Source: Terriglobales bacterium (GTDB taxonomy: Bacteria; Acidobacteriota; Terriglobia; Terriglobales; Acidobacteriaceae). From it: a stretch of 42,718 nucleotides of DNA. Shown here piece after piece: positions 36,314 through 42,718 of the stretch; within the stretch, counting starts at the first letter, position 1, and each line of letters opens with the position of its first letter. The DNA lies in NCBI GenBank assembly GCA_024281115.1, contig JAMXLI010000318.1, positions 1 to 42,718 on the forward strand, written 5' to 3'. The position numbers were made by a program, and so were the translations under genes. Below the pieces are notes generated by a model. It made no database searches. It saw nothing but the letters and a program-made list of their open reading frames with translations, and was not told the origin of the DNA.

Positions 36314-36679
36314 CTAAGCGCGTGCGCCGAAGGGCAGCAGCGCGATATTCCGCGCCTGCTTGATGGCCACTGAGAGGCGCCGCTGGTGCGGCGTGCACAC
36401 CCCCGTCAGCCGGCGTGGCACGATCTTGCCGCTCTCCGCCACGAACTGCCCCAGCAGCCGGTAGTCCTTGTAGTCAATCGCCTGGATCTTCTCGACGCAG
36501 AATTTGCACACCTTCTTGCGCCGAAAGTATTTCCGCTCCCGGCCTCCGGGGCCGCCTGGACGTCCCCCCGCACGGGGCGGGCGCGCCGTGGCGGGCGTTT
36601 CCGCCGGCGCCGGAGCAGCTGTGCTCTCCGATGTTGCGGTGGCCTCGGGTGCGGTCGCTCTCACGTTTTCGTCTGCCAT
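36314..36679 (-). CDS. rpsR: 30S ribosomal protein S18 with long N-terminal extension
   Basis: The core is typical ([57 protein letters not shown]), about 75 residues. A CxxC (CKFC) is present. The 121-residue product adds an Ala/Pro/Gly/Thr-rich N-terminal extension of about 45 residues, probably disordered. It lies 49 bases after rpsF, with no ssb gene between them as is common elsewhere. Confidence 0.97.
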   Translation of the reverse strand: MADENVRATAPEATATSESTAAPAPAETPATARPPRAGGRPGGPGGRERKYFRRKKVCKFCVEKIQAIDYKDYRLLGQFVAESGKIVPRRLTGVCTPHQRRLSVAIKQARNIALLPFGARA

Positions 36680-36728
36680 GTTCTCCTCGATCCTTTACTC
36701 AATAGGAATTCTCGGCCACTGGCCCTCA

Positions 36729-37118
36729 TCAGGCTGTGACCGCGGCGGATTCGCCGCCCGCCTCAGCCGCTGCGGGCGCGCTGCGCCGGCGTGCTGCCTG
36801 CGCCTCCTTCAGCTTGGCCAGCCGCGCCTGCTCCTGGTCCACCCGCACGGTGAGAAACTTGATGACCGGCTCGGTGACGCGCAACCGGCGTTCCAATTCG
36901 TGAATGGCGGCGCCGCCGCCTTCCACCGTCAGCAGGATGTAGGTGCCGTCGTGAAACGACCGCACCTCGTAAGCCAGGCGCCGCTTGCCCATGCGCTCAA
37001 CGCTCTTCAACGAGCCCCCGGCCGTGCCCACCTGGTTCTCCAGCGTGGATACCAGGCGGTCCAGGTCCTCATCACTCATGTCCGGCCGCACTATGAACAT
37101 CACTTCATAAGTCCGCAT
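36729..37118 (-). CDS. rpsF: 30S ribosomal protein S6
   Basis: Partner of S18 on the 30S platform. MRTYEVMFIVRPDMSDEDLDRLV and GKRRLAYEVRSFHDGTYILLTVEG are family signatures. ATG 37118 has GGAG seven bases upstream, so the track's start at 37136 is too long. The C terminus is an Ala/Gly-rich tail (APAAAEAGGESAAVTA). Confidence 0.97.
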   Translation of the reverse strand: MRTYEVMFIVRPDMSDEDLDRLVSTLENQVGTAGGSLKSVERMGKRRLAYEVRSFHDGTYILLTVEGGGAAIHELERRLRVTEPVIKFLTVRVDQEQARLAKLKEAQAARRRSAPAAAEAGGESAAVTA

Positions 37119-37155
37119 TCTTGGTCTCCATTCCACTCCCTGCCACGTTGATGGC

Positions 37156-37755
37156 CTACGGGGTTTCCGATGTCTCTTCGCCGGCTTCCGGGCGGCGGTT
37201 GAAGCGGTTCATAGCCGCCGCCACCCCGTCCTTCACGATCGCTTCCACCGCGTCCGCCGCGGTCTCCAGCAGTTCATCCACAACCTTCAACTGTGATCGG
37301 CGAAACGGTGCCGTCACATACCGCGCCCCGTCCGCCGGCTTGCGCTCGGGGGCAATTCCCAGGCGGACGCGCGCGAATTCCTCTGTGCCCAGAGCGCCCA
37401 GGATGGACTTCATCCCGTTATGGCCGGCAGGCCCCCCGCGCGGCCGCACTCGAATCGCGCCGAAAGGCAGATCGAGTTCGTCGTACACCACCAGCAGGTC
37501 CTGCTCCGGCCGAAGCTCTAACTCCTGCAGCAGCTCCCGTACCGCCATGCCGCTCAGGTTCATGTAGGTCTCGGGCTTGGCCAGCAGCACCTGCTCCGAG
37601 CCGAGTGTTGCCTTACCGGTAAGGGCGCGCGACCGCCGGTTGCTAATCTCGATGCCGCAGCGTTCTGCCAGCCGGTCGAGCGTCAGAAAACCAAGGTTGT
37701 GAGGCGTGAACTGGTACTCGATGCCCGGATTGCCGAGCCCGACAATCAGTTTCAC
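37156..37755 (-). CDS. pth: Peptidyl-tRNA hydrolase
   Basis: Recycles peptidyl-tRNA released from ribosomes. VKLIVGLGNPGIEYQFTPHN contains the catalytic His. LAKPETYMNLSGMAV, VVYDELDLPFGAIRVRPRGGPAGHNGMKSI and FARVRLGI complete the family pattern. The start is GTG 37755 (VKLIVG), not the track's 37803; AAGGAA lies upstream. About 199 residues, between rplY and rpsF. Confidence 0.96.
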   Translation of the reverse strand: MKLIVGLGNPGIEYQFTPHNLGFLTLDRLAERCGIEISNRRSRALTGKATLGSEQVLLAKPETYMNLSGMAVRELLQELELRPEQDLLVVYDELDLPFGAIRVRPRGGPAGHNGMKSILGALGTEEFARVRLGIAPERKPADGARYVTAPFRRSQLKVVDELLETAADAVEAIVKDGVAAAMNRFNRRPEAGEETSETP

Positions 37756-37812
37756 GCTCCGTTCCTTCGCTCCTTTGCCGCCTGGGACCGCCGCGGGTCC
37801 CACGACCCACCG

Positions 37813-38538
37813 CTACTTCTTGTCTTTCTTCTCGGCCTTCTCGGGCTTTTCCGCTTCCGCCCCGGCTTCTTCCTCGGTCCCCTGCTTGCCCTTCTTGATG
37901 ACCTCGGGCTCGGCAGGGGCCGCCGCCGCTTCCGCCGCCGCGGCTTCCGGCGTGGGCGCCACTTCTTCCTTGATGGTCACGACGTGCGCCACCGGCTGGT
38001 TGGCCTCGCTGAGAATTTTTACCTTGTCTCCCGGCTTCAGGTCGGAAACGCGCAGCACCTTGCCAAACACCAGTTCGCTCACGTCCGCCTCGATGGCGGT
38101 GGGAATGTCGCCCGGTAGACACTCCACTTCCACCTCGCGCAGCGTCTGCTCCAGGATCCCGCCCTGCTGCTTTACCCCCGCAGGTTCCCCGCGCAGCACC
38201 ACTGGCACATTCACCGTGAGCTTCTGGTCCATGGCAATGCGCTTCAAGTCCACGTGCAGCAGCGCGCCCTTAATGGGCTCGTACTGCCAGTCAACGATCA
38301 TGGCCTGCGTGCGCTCACCATCGAGCGCCAGCTCAAAGATTGTGTTGTGCCCGCTGGCCGAGTGCAGAATTCGGGACACCTGCTTGGGATCGAGGCTCAC
38401 CGCCACGGGATCTTTCTTCGCCCCGTAGAGAACGGCCGGTACCAGGCCGCCCTTGCGCACGCGCCGCGCCTCGTTCTTGTTCTTGCTCGCCCGTGCCTGG
38501 GCCTGCAAGCTGTGCTTTTCTGTAGTTGCCGTCGCCAT
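37813..38538 (-). CDS. rplY: 50S ribosomal protein L25/general stress protein Ctc
   Basis: 5S rRNA-binding protein of the long Ctc type, 241 residues. The L25 domain (KNKNEARRVRKGGLVPAVLYG, HNTIFELALDG, LLHVDLKRIAMDQKLTVNVPV) is followed by the TL5/Ctc C-terminal domain (GGILEQTLREVEVECLPGDIPTAIEADVS). A long Ala/Glu/Lys tail (about 195-241) ends EKPEKAEKKDKK and is probably disordered. ATG 38538. Confidence 0.95.
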   Translation of the reverse strand: MATATTEKHSLQAQARASKNKNEARRVRKGGLVPAVLYGAKKDPVAVSLDPKQVSRILHSASGHNTIFELALDGERTQAMIVDWQYEPIKGALLHVDLKRIAMDQKLTVNVPVVLRGEPAGVKQQGGILEQTLREVEVECLPGDIPTAIEADVSELVFGKVLRVSDLKPGDKVKILSEANQPVAHVVTIKEEVAPTPEAAAAEAAAAPAEPEVIKKGKQGTEEEAGAEAEKPEKAEKKDKK

Positions 38539-38567
38539 AAAGTATTCCTGTCCTGATAAAACTCTGT

Positions 38568-39626
38568 CTAATTGAACAATTTACTTACCGAAGTCTCTTC
38601 GTGAATGGACTGAATGGCGCGACCGATCAGGCCGGCGATGGTGAGCACCTTGATTTTGGGCTCGTTGCGGGCCGCCTCGCTCAGCGGGATCGTGTTCGTC
38701 ACCACCACCTCTTCGATTTCCGAGTTATGCAGGTTCTCCACCGCCGGTCCGGAAAGCACGGCGTGCGAGGCGCAGGCATAAATCTTCCTGGCCCCGTTCT
38801 CGGTGAGCGCATGCGCCGTTTTCACCAGCGTTCCGGCCGTGTCAATCAGGTCGTCAATGAGCAGGCAGGTGCGTCCGGCCACGTCGCCGATTACGTGCAT
38901 CACCTCGGCCACGTTCATGTCGGTGCGCCGCTTGTCCACGATGGCGAGCGGGGCGTCCATCTTCTTGGCAAAAAAGCGCGCGCGCTCCACGCCGCCGGCG
39001 TCAGGCGAAACTACCGTCAGGTCGGGCAGGTTCAGCTCGCGGAAATGCCCCACCAACACCGGCGACGCGAACAGGTGGTCCACCGGGATATTGAAGAAGC
39101 CCTGGATCTGGGGCGCGTGCAGGTCCACGATCAGGGCCCGATTGGCGCCCGCCGTGGTCAGCAGGTCGGCCACCAGCTTCGACGAGATCGGCGCGCGCGG
39201 CCGGTCCTTGCGGTCCTGTCGGGCATACCCGTAGTACGGAATCACCGCGGTGATGCGCCGCGCCGAAGCCCGTTTCAGCGCATCCATCATCAGCAGCAAC
39301 TCCATCAGGTGCTTGTCCACCGGATGGCAGGTGGGCTGAATGATGAACACGTCCGCGCCGCGCACATTCTCCAGGATCTGGACGTAGACCTCGCCGTCCA
39401 TGAACCGCTTGATCATGGCCTGGCCGCGCGCCAGTTCCAGAAAGTCGCATACCTCGTCGGCGAGCGGCACGTTGGCCGTCCCGCTGAAAATCTTGAACTT
39501 GTCCTCCGGCTTGGCGCGTTGCGGCTTGCGCTCCGGCTTGCTTTCAGGCTGGTGCACCCTCTTCTCGGTCGCCTTTTCGGTGGCGGTCGCCATCGTAGCC
39601 ATAGCCGTTCTCGTCTCCGGAGGCAT
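38568..39626 (-). CDS. prs: Ribose-phosphate pyrophosphokinase
   Basis: Makes PRPP for nucleotide, His and Trp synthesis. Family blocks are FSGTANVPLADEVCDFL, ENVRGADVFIIQPTCHPVDKHLMELL, YYGYARQDRKDRPRAPIS, DLHAPQIQGFFNIPVDHL, VSPDAGGVERARFFAKKM and the PRPP loop LIDDLIDTAGTL. The 352-residue product carries an N-terminal Lys/Glu/Thr-rich extension of about 42 residues before FKIFSG. ATG 39602 is an alternative start. It lies downstream of tRNA-Gln. Confidence 0.95.
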   Translation of the reverse strand: MPPETRTAMATMATATEKATEKRVHQPESKPERKPQRAKPEDKFKIFSGTANVPLADEVCDFLELARGQAMIKRFMDGEVYVQILENVRGADVFIIQPTCHPVDKHLMELLLMMDALKRASARRITAVIPYYGYARQDRKDRPRAPISSKLVADLLTTAGANRALIVDLHAPQIQGFFNIPVDHLFASPVLVGHFRELNLPDLTVVSPDAGGVERARFFAKKMDAPLAIVDKRRTDMNVAEVMHVIGDVAGRTCLLIDDLIDTAGTLVKTAHALTENGARKIYACASHAVLSGPAVENLHNSEIEEVVVTNTIPLSEAARNEPKIKVLTIAGLIGRAIQSIHEETSVSKLFN

Positions 39627-39673
39627 TTGTGTTTCCCGCCTGCGCCGCGGGCCTTACTCGAATTTCTACCGGG

Positions 39674-39707
39674 CAGTCTGGCTGCCCAGGTGCTTACAGT
39701 CTGGCTG
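39674..39707. repeat. 11-bp direct repeat at the tRNA-Gln 3' end
   Basis: CAGTCTGGCTG occurs at 39674-39684 and again at 39697-39707, where it covers the tRNA's 3' end including the CCA. The first copy also forms a hairpin (GGGCAG-TCTGG-CTGCCC, 39671-39687) in the tRNA's downstream flank. Confidence 0.6.
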
Positions 39708-39775
39708 GGCGGCTAGGATTCGAACCTAGACAAAGTGCTCCAAAGGCACTTGACCTACCATTAGTCGACCGCCCA
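39702..39775 (-). tRNA. tRNA-Gln (anticodon UUG), CCA encoded
   Basis: The minus strand folds as a cloverleaf: acceptor TGGGCGG/CCGCCCA, D arm with TAATGGTAGG, anticodon stem AGTGC/GCACT with loop CTTTGGA (anticodon TTG, reading CAA), T loop GGTTCGAATCC, discriminator G and an encoded CCA. It is 74 bases with CCA and lies between ispE and prs on the same strand. Confidence 0.95.
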
Positions 39776-39853
39776 AGGTGAACTCTGCCGCGCTCTACTC
39801 CGCCCCTACAGCGACTCCGGTGATTTGCCGGTGCACCTGCTGCATCGCCCCGG

Positions 39854-40861
39854 CTACGCAATCACCAAGCTGTCCCAGTATTCCTCTCGGGTCAGCGTCC
39901 GCGACGCCCTGGCCGGAACCCCTGCTGCCAGCAGGCGCTGCGCCCCCGCCTCGGCTGCCTGGGCGGAAGGGAACAGCCCATAGACGGTCGCTCCCGATCC
40001 TGAGAGCGAGGCGTACAGCGCTCCCGCCTTCTCCAGGACCCGCTTGATCTCGGCCAGCTCGGGATGCTGAGGAAACACGACCTCTTCGAAGTCGTTTACG
40101 ATCCCGGCACGGACGAGGTCGAGAAGCAGCGTCTCGGCCCGGCCCCTGTCGTCCTCGACAGGAACACCGGAGGTGAGCCGCCCCGCCGCTTGCTCGCGGG
40201 GCAAATACCCGTTCAGCCACAAAAAAGCCGCTGAGTGGAACGCATTGATTCTATCGGATGGCTGGGAGTGGGTCAATTTCGCTCCTCCGGCCTCCGGGGC
40301 ACGCCGGTCCCAACGGGCGAATGCCTGGGGCGTGGAAACGCCAAGGGGCGGCGTGGCCAGAACGCAGGGCAGGGCGGGCAGGTCCGGCGCGGGTTGCACC
40401 TGCTCGCCGCGCCCGGCGCCCAGCACAGTTCCTCCAATCAGAAACAGAGGCAGGTCCGAGCCCACCTGCGCCGCCAGCGCCACCCGGCGTTCGCGTTCCA
40501 ATTCCACGCCCAGCTCGCGTTCCAGGCCCAGCAACGTGGCTATTGCGTTGGAGGATGCGCCCCCCAACCCACCCTGCACCGGCAGGCTCTTATCGATCTG
40601 CACGCACACTCGGCGCTCCACGCCCACCGCCTCCAGCACCAGGCGAGCGATGCGGTGGCACGTGTTGGTTTCGTCGTTGGGCACTCCCGCGGCCGCACAC
40701 CTCACCTCAATTCCGCTGCCCTCGCTGGCCTCGACGCTCACCCGGTCGTGCCACGCGACTGTCTGGTAAATGGTGGCGAGCTGGTGAAATCCGTCCGCCC
40801 GGACCGCGCCGATGCACAGCCCGAGGTTGATCTTGGCGAACGAGCGGATAGCCACCGGCAT
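39854..40861 (-). CDS. ispE: 4-diphosphocytidyl-2-C-methyl-D-erythritol kinase
   Basis: GHMP kinase of the MEP isoprenoid pathway, 335 residues. RSFAKINLGLCIGAVRADGFHQL is the N-terminal signature. The ATP loop is LPVQGGLGGASSNAIATLLGL, where most family members have GGGSSDA, so an Asp-to-Asn change is present. The catalytic Asp is probably in GSDLPLFLIGG. SLSGSGATVYGLF is the third GHMP motif. ATG 40861 begins MPVAIRSFAKIN. It is divergent from the sugar-binding gene. Confidence 0.93.
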   Translation of the reverse strand: MPVAIRSFAKINLGLCIGAVRADGFHQLATIYQTVAWHDRVSVEASEGSGIEVRCAAAGVPNDETNTCHRIARLVLEAVGVERRVCVQIDKSLPVQGGLGGASSNAIATLLGLERELGVELERERRVALAAQVGSDLPLFLIGGTVLGAGRGEQVQPAPDLPALPCVLATPPLGVSTPQAFARWDRRAPEAGGAKLTHSQPSDRINAFHSAAFLWLNGYLPREQAAGRLTSGVPVEDDRGRAETLLLDLVRAGIVNDFEEVVFPQHPELAEIKRVLEKAGALYASLSGSGATVYGLFPSAQAAEAGAQRLLAAGVPARASRTLTREEYWDSLVIA

Positions 40862-41022
40862 CGGCTTTGGATTCTACAGACTCCTACGGCACCCAGCCGC
40901 CCGGCGCAGAACATCCGAGGCGCAAGCTGAGACCCGTGCGCCCGCCTCGTTGACAGGTGCACAGCCCTGAGCTATCGTGCGCAGCCGTATTCGGCATCCC
41001 CCGCCTGCAGACGAGGTGCCCC

Positions 41023-42012
41023 ATGTCTCGCTGGAAACGACTCGCGGCTTGTGCTTGCTGTTCCTTGCTCCTGGTTCTGGCCGGATGCGGCGCGCGCCAC
41101 AGCGCCGACGAGAATTATTTCCTAGTTTCGGCCAACATCAAGGTGCCCTACTGGGAAGCCGCAGGCGCGGGTTTCCTGCGCGCCGCCGAGCAGATGAAAG
41201 TGAAGGCGCAGTTTGTGGGTCCCGACAACTACGACCCGCAGGCCCAGCAGCAGGAGTTCCATCGCATCCTGGGACAGAAACCGACCGGCATCCTGGTGTC
41301 ACCCGCCAATGCCGACCTGCTGAAGCCGGAGATTGACGCTGCCATTGCCGCCGGTGTGCCCGTTATCACCATTGACTCCGACGCGCGCGACAGCAAACGG
41401 CTCTTCTTCATCGGCACCAATAACTACCAGGCCGGGCTGATGGGAGGGAAGGTGGCCGCTGAGCGCCTCAAAGGGCGCGGCAGCGTGGTCGTATTCACCA
41501 TGCCCGGCCAGACCAACCTGGAAGAACGGCTGCGCGGCTATCGCGAAGCTTTTGCCAGTTCCCAGGTGAAAATTGACCGCATCGTGGACATCAAGGGCGA
41601 TCCCCGCATCGCCTTCGACACCGCCACCCAGATTGTGGGGGACAAGAAGAGCAAGATAGACGGCTTCGTATGCCTGGAAGCGCTGGCCGGAAAAGAAGTC
41701 GCCAACGTGGTGGACCGCTACAAGATTTCCGGCAAGCTCATTATGGCCATGGATACCGACAGCGAAACCCTGGAGTGGATCCGCAAAGGCGTGATCGCGG
41801 CCACCATCGCGCAAAAACCCTACTCCATGGCGGCTTTCGGGATGCGCATGCTCGACAGCCTGTACCACGATCGTTTGCCGTCGCTACAGGTGGACTGGGC
41901 GCACGATTCTTTCTCCCCGGTGCCCGCTTTCATCGACACCGGGGCCATGCTCATTGACAAGAATAATCTGGAGGCATTCGAGGCGGCCCAGAAGTCGGCC
42001 ACGCAGAAGTAG
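41023..42012 (+). CDS. Sugar-binding lipoprotein of an ABC transporter (RbsB-like)
   Basis: A periplasmic-binding protein of the type 1 (ribose/galactose) fold, about 329 residues. The signal (RLAACACCSLLLVLAGC) ends in a lipobox Cys. Domain marks are NIKVPYWEAAGAGFLRAAEQMKV, ILVSPANADLLKPEIDAAIAAGVPVITIDSD and TNNYQAGLMGGKVAAERLKGRG. ATG 41023 has GAGG six bases upstream; the track's 40957 start is too long. No permease or ATPase gene is in the window. Confidence 0.92.
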   Translation: MSRWKRLAACACCSLLLVLAGCGARHSADENYFLVSANIKVPYWEAAGAGFLRAAEQMKVKAQFVGPDNYDPQAQQQEFHRILGQKPTGILVSPANADLLKPEIDAAIAAGVPVITIDSDARDSKRLFFIGTNNYQAGLMGGKVAAERLKGRGSVVVFTMPGQTNLEERLRGYREAFASSQVKIDRIVDIKGDPRIAFDTATQIVGDKKSKIDGFVCLEALAGKEVANVVDRYKISGKLIMAMDTDSETLEWIRKGVIAATIAQKPYSMAAFGMRMLDSLYHDRLPSLQVDWAHDSFSPVPAFIDTGAMLIDKNNLEAFEAAQKSATQK

Positions 42013-42056
42013 CCCCGTCCGCCGCGTTGGCAGCCAGCCGACTCCGCTCCCAGCGC

Positions 42057-42718
42057 CTATCGGCGGGCCGGCACCGGCACCGGTCTTCCGCCTGCCGGAG
42101 GCGCGGGCGCATTCGCCGCTGCCGCCTGGCTCTTCTCGGCCCCGTTGGTCGGCTGCGCGGCTTCCTTGCTCAAGCCCAGCGCCTTGCGCACCTCGGTTTC
42201 GATCTTGGCGGCGATGTCCTTGTTCTCCTTCAGGAATGCGCGCGCATTCTCTCGCCCTTGCCCCACGCGCTCGCCCTTGTAGCTGAACCATGCGCCGGAC
42301 TTCTCCACCACGTTGTGGGCCACGGCTAGGTCAATCAGGTCGCCTTCCCTGGAAATGCCCTGGCCGTACATGATGTCGAACTCGCAATCGCGGAACGGCG
42401 CCGCCACCTTGTTCTTGACCACCTTCACCTTGGTGCGCGAGCCCACCACCACGTCGCCTTCCTTGATGGCGGCAATGCGCCGTATATCAATGCGCATGGA
42501 GGAGTAGAACTTCAGCGCGCGCCCGCCGGTCGTAGTCTCCGGGTTGCCGAACATCACGCCAATCTGCTCGCGGATCTGGTTGATGAAGATCAGGCAGGTG
42601 CGCGACTTGGAGACGATGCCGGTCAGCTTGCGCAGCGCTTGCGACATCAACCGCGCCTGCAAGCCTACGTGGCTGTCGCCCATCTCGCCGTCGAGTTCGG
42701 CCTTGGGCACCAGCGCCG
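42057..42718 (-). CDS. recA: Recombinase RecA, C-terminal part (5' end outside window)
   Basis: DNA strand-exchange and SOS protein. The window holds the region from [31 protein letters not shown] to the stop, including [30 protein letters not shown] (loop L2) and [19 protein letters not shown]. Walker A is outside. The tail ([25 protein letters not shown]) is Ala/Pro-rich and ends basic, unlike the acidic tail of E. coli RecA. The frame is open to the last base; the track's 42710 start is an internal GTG. Confidence 0.96.
   Translation of the reverse strand, partial: ALVPKAELDGEMGDSHVGLQARLMSQALRKLTGIVSKSRTCLIFINQIREQIGVMFGNPETTTGGRALKFYSSMRIDIRRIAAIKEGDVVVGSRTKVKVVKNKVAAPFRDCEFDIMYGQGISREGDLIDLAVAHNVVEKSGAWFSYKGERVGQGRENARAFLKENKDIAAKIETEVRKALGLSKEAAQPTNGAEKSQAAAANAPAPPAGGRPVPVPARR

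Noticed and set aside
38601-39716. 371-residue plus-strand ORF
   Set aside because: Antisense shadow of prs and its leader; the sequence resembles no family.

Overview
The window is GC-rich, gene-dense bacterial chromosome with about 39 protein genes, one tRNA and one riboswitch. The gene mix suggests an acidobacterium, probably class Terriglobia (inference from content, not from a marker-gene tree). The pointers are a Ser/Thr kinase with a long C-terminal TPR sensor part, a TonB receptor with an N-terminal carboxypeptidase-regulatory-like domain, a DUF4097 repeat protein in a sigma/zf-HC2 operon, and long Ala/Pro-rich tails on housekeeping proteins. I see no transposase, phage gene, CRISPR array or replication origin.

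Layout, left to right. 1-2821 (+): the C-terminal end of RNase R, an HxlR-type regulator with a palindrome upstream, and a translationally coupled pair of a BNR/Asp-box propeller protein and a small MoaD/ThiS-like protein ending in Gly-Gly. 3135-7058 (-): queA then polA. 7173-7886 (+): a class II aldolase. 7893-10310 (-): a BtuB-like TonB receptor behind a clear cobalamin riboswitch. 10384-12713 (-): lipid genes acpP, fabF and a DUF374 acyltransferase. 13018-15846 (+): a large receptor-like Ser/Thr kinase, visibly more A/T-rich than its surroundings. 15932-18955: dtd and folP overlapping tail to tail, then a divergent penicillin-binding protein 4 (dacB). 18985-21264: a DUF3891 protein, a lipoprotein cytochrome c and lipA.

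21371-29656 (-): a leftward run of recG, selA, DUF488, acpS, a membrane spermidine-synthase-like protein and an MCE (MlaD-like) protein with five exact 34-residue repeats. 29773-31537 (+): a small membrane protein and a GAF-GAF-GGDEF cyclase. 31573-35656 (-): an apparent envelope-stress operon of ECF sigma factor, zf-HC2/HEAT anti-sigma candidate, DUF4097 18-residue-repeat protein and double-PDZ protein. 35828-40861 (-): ispE, tRNA-Gln, prs, rplY, pth, rpsF, rpsR and rplI. The end holds a sugar-binding lipoprotein (+) and the C-terminal two thirds of recA (-).

Most of the window is core metabolism and information processing. The best candidates for undescribed biology are the propeller/ubiquitin-like pair (1413-2821), the sigma/HEAT/DUF4097/PDZ operon, the exact tandem repeats in the MCE and DUF4097 proteins, the DUF488 gene that seems to start at ATC, and the Gly/Ala insertion in the sulfonamide-linked loop of FolP.
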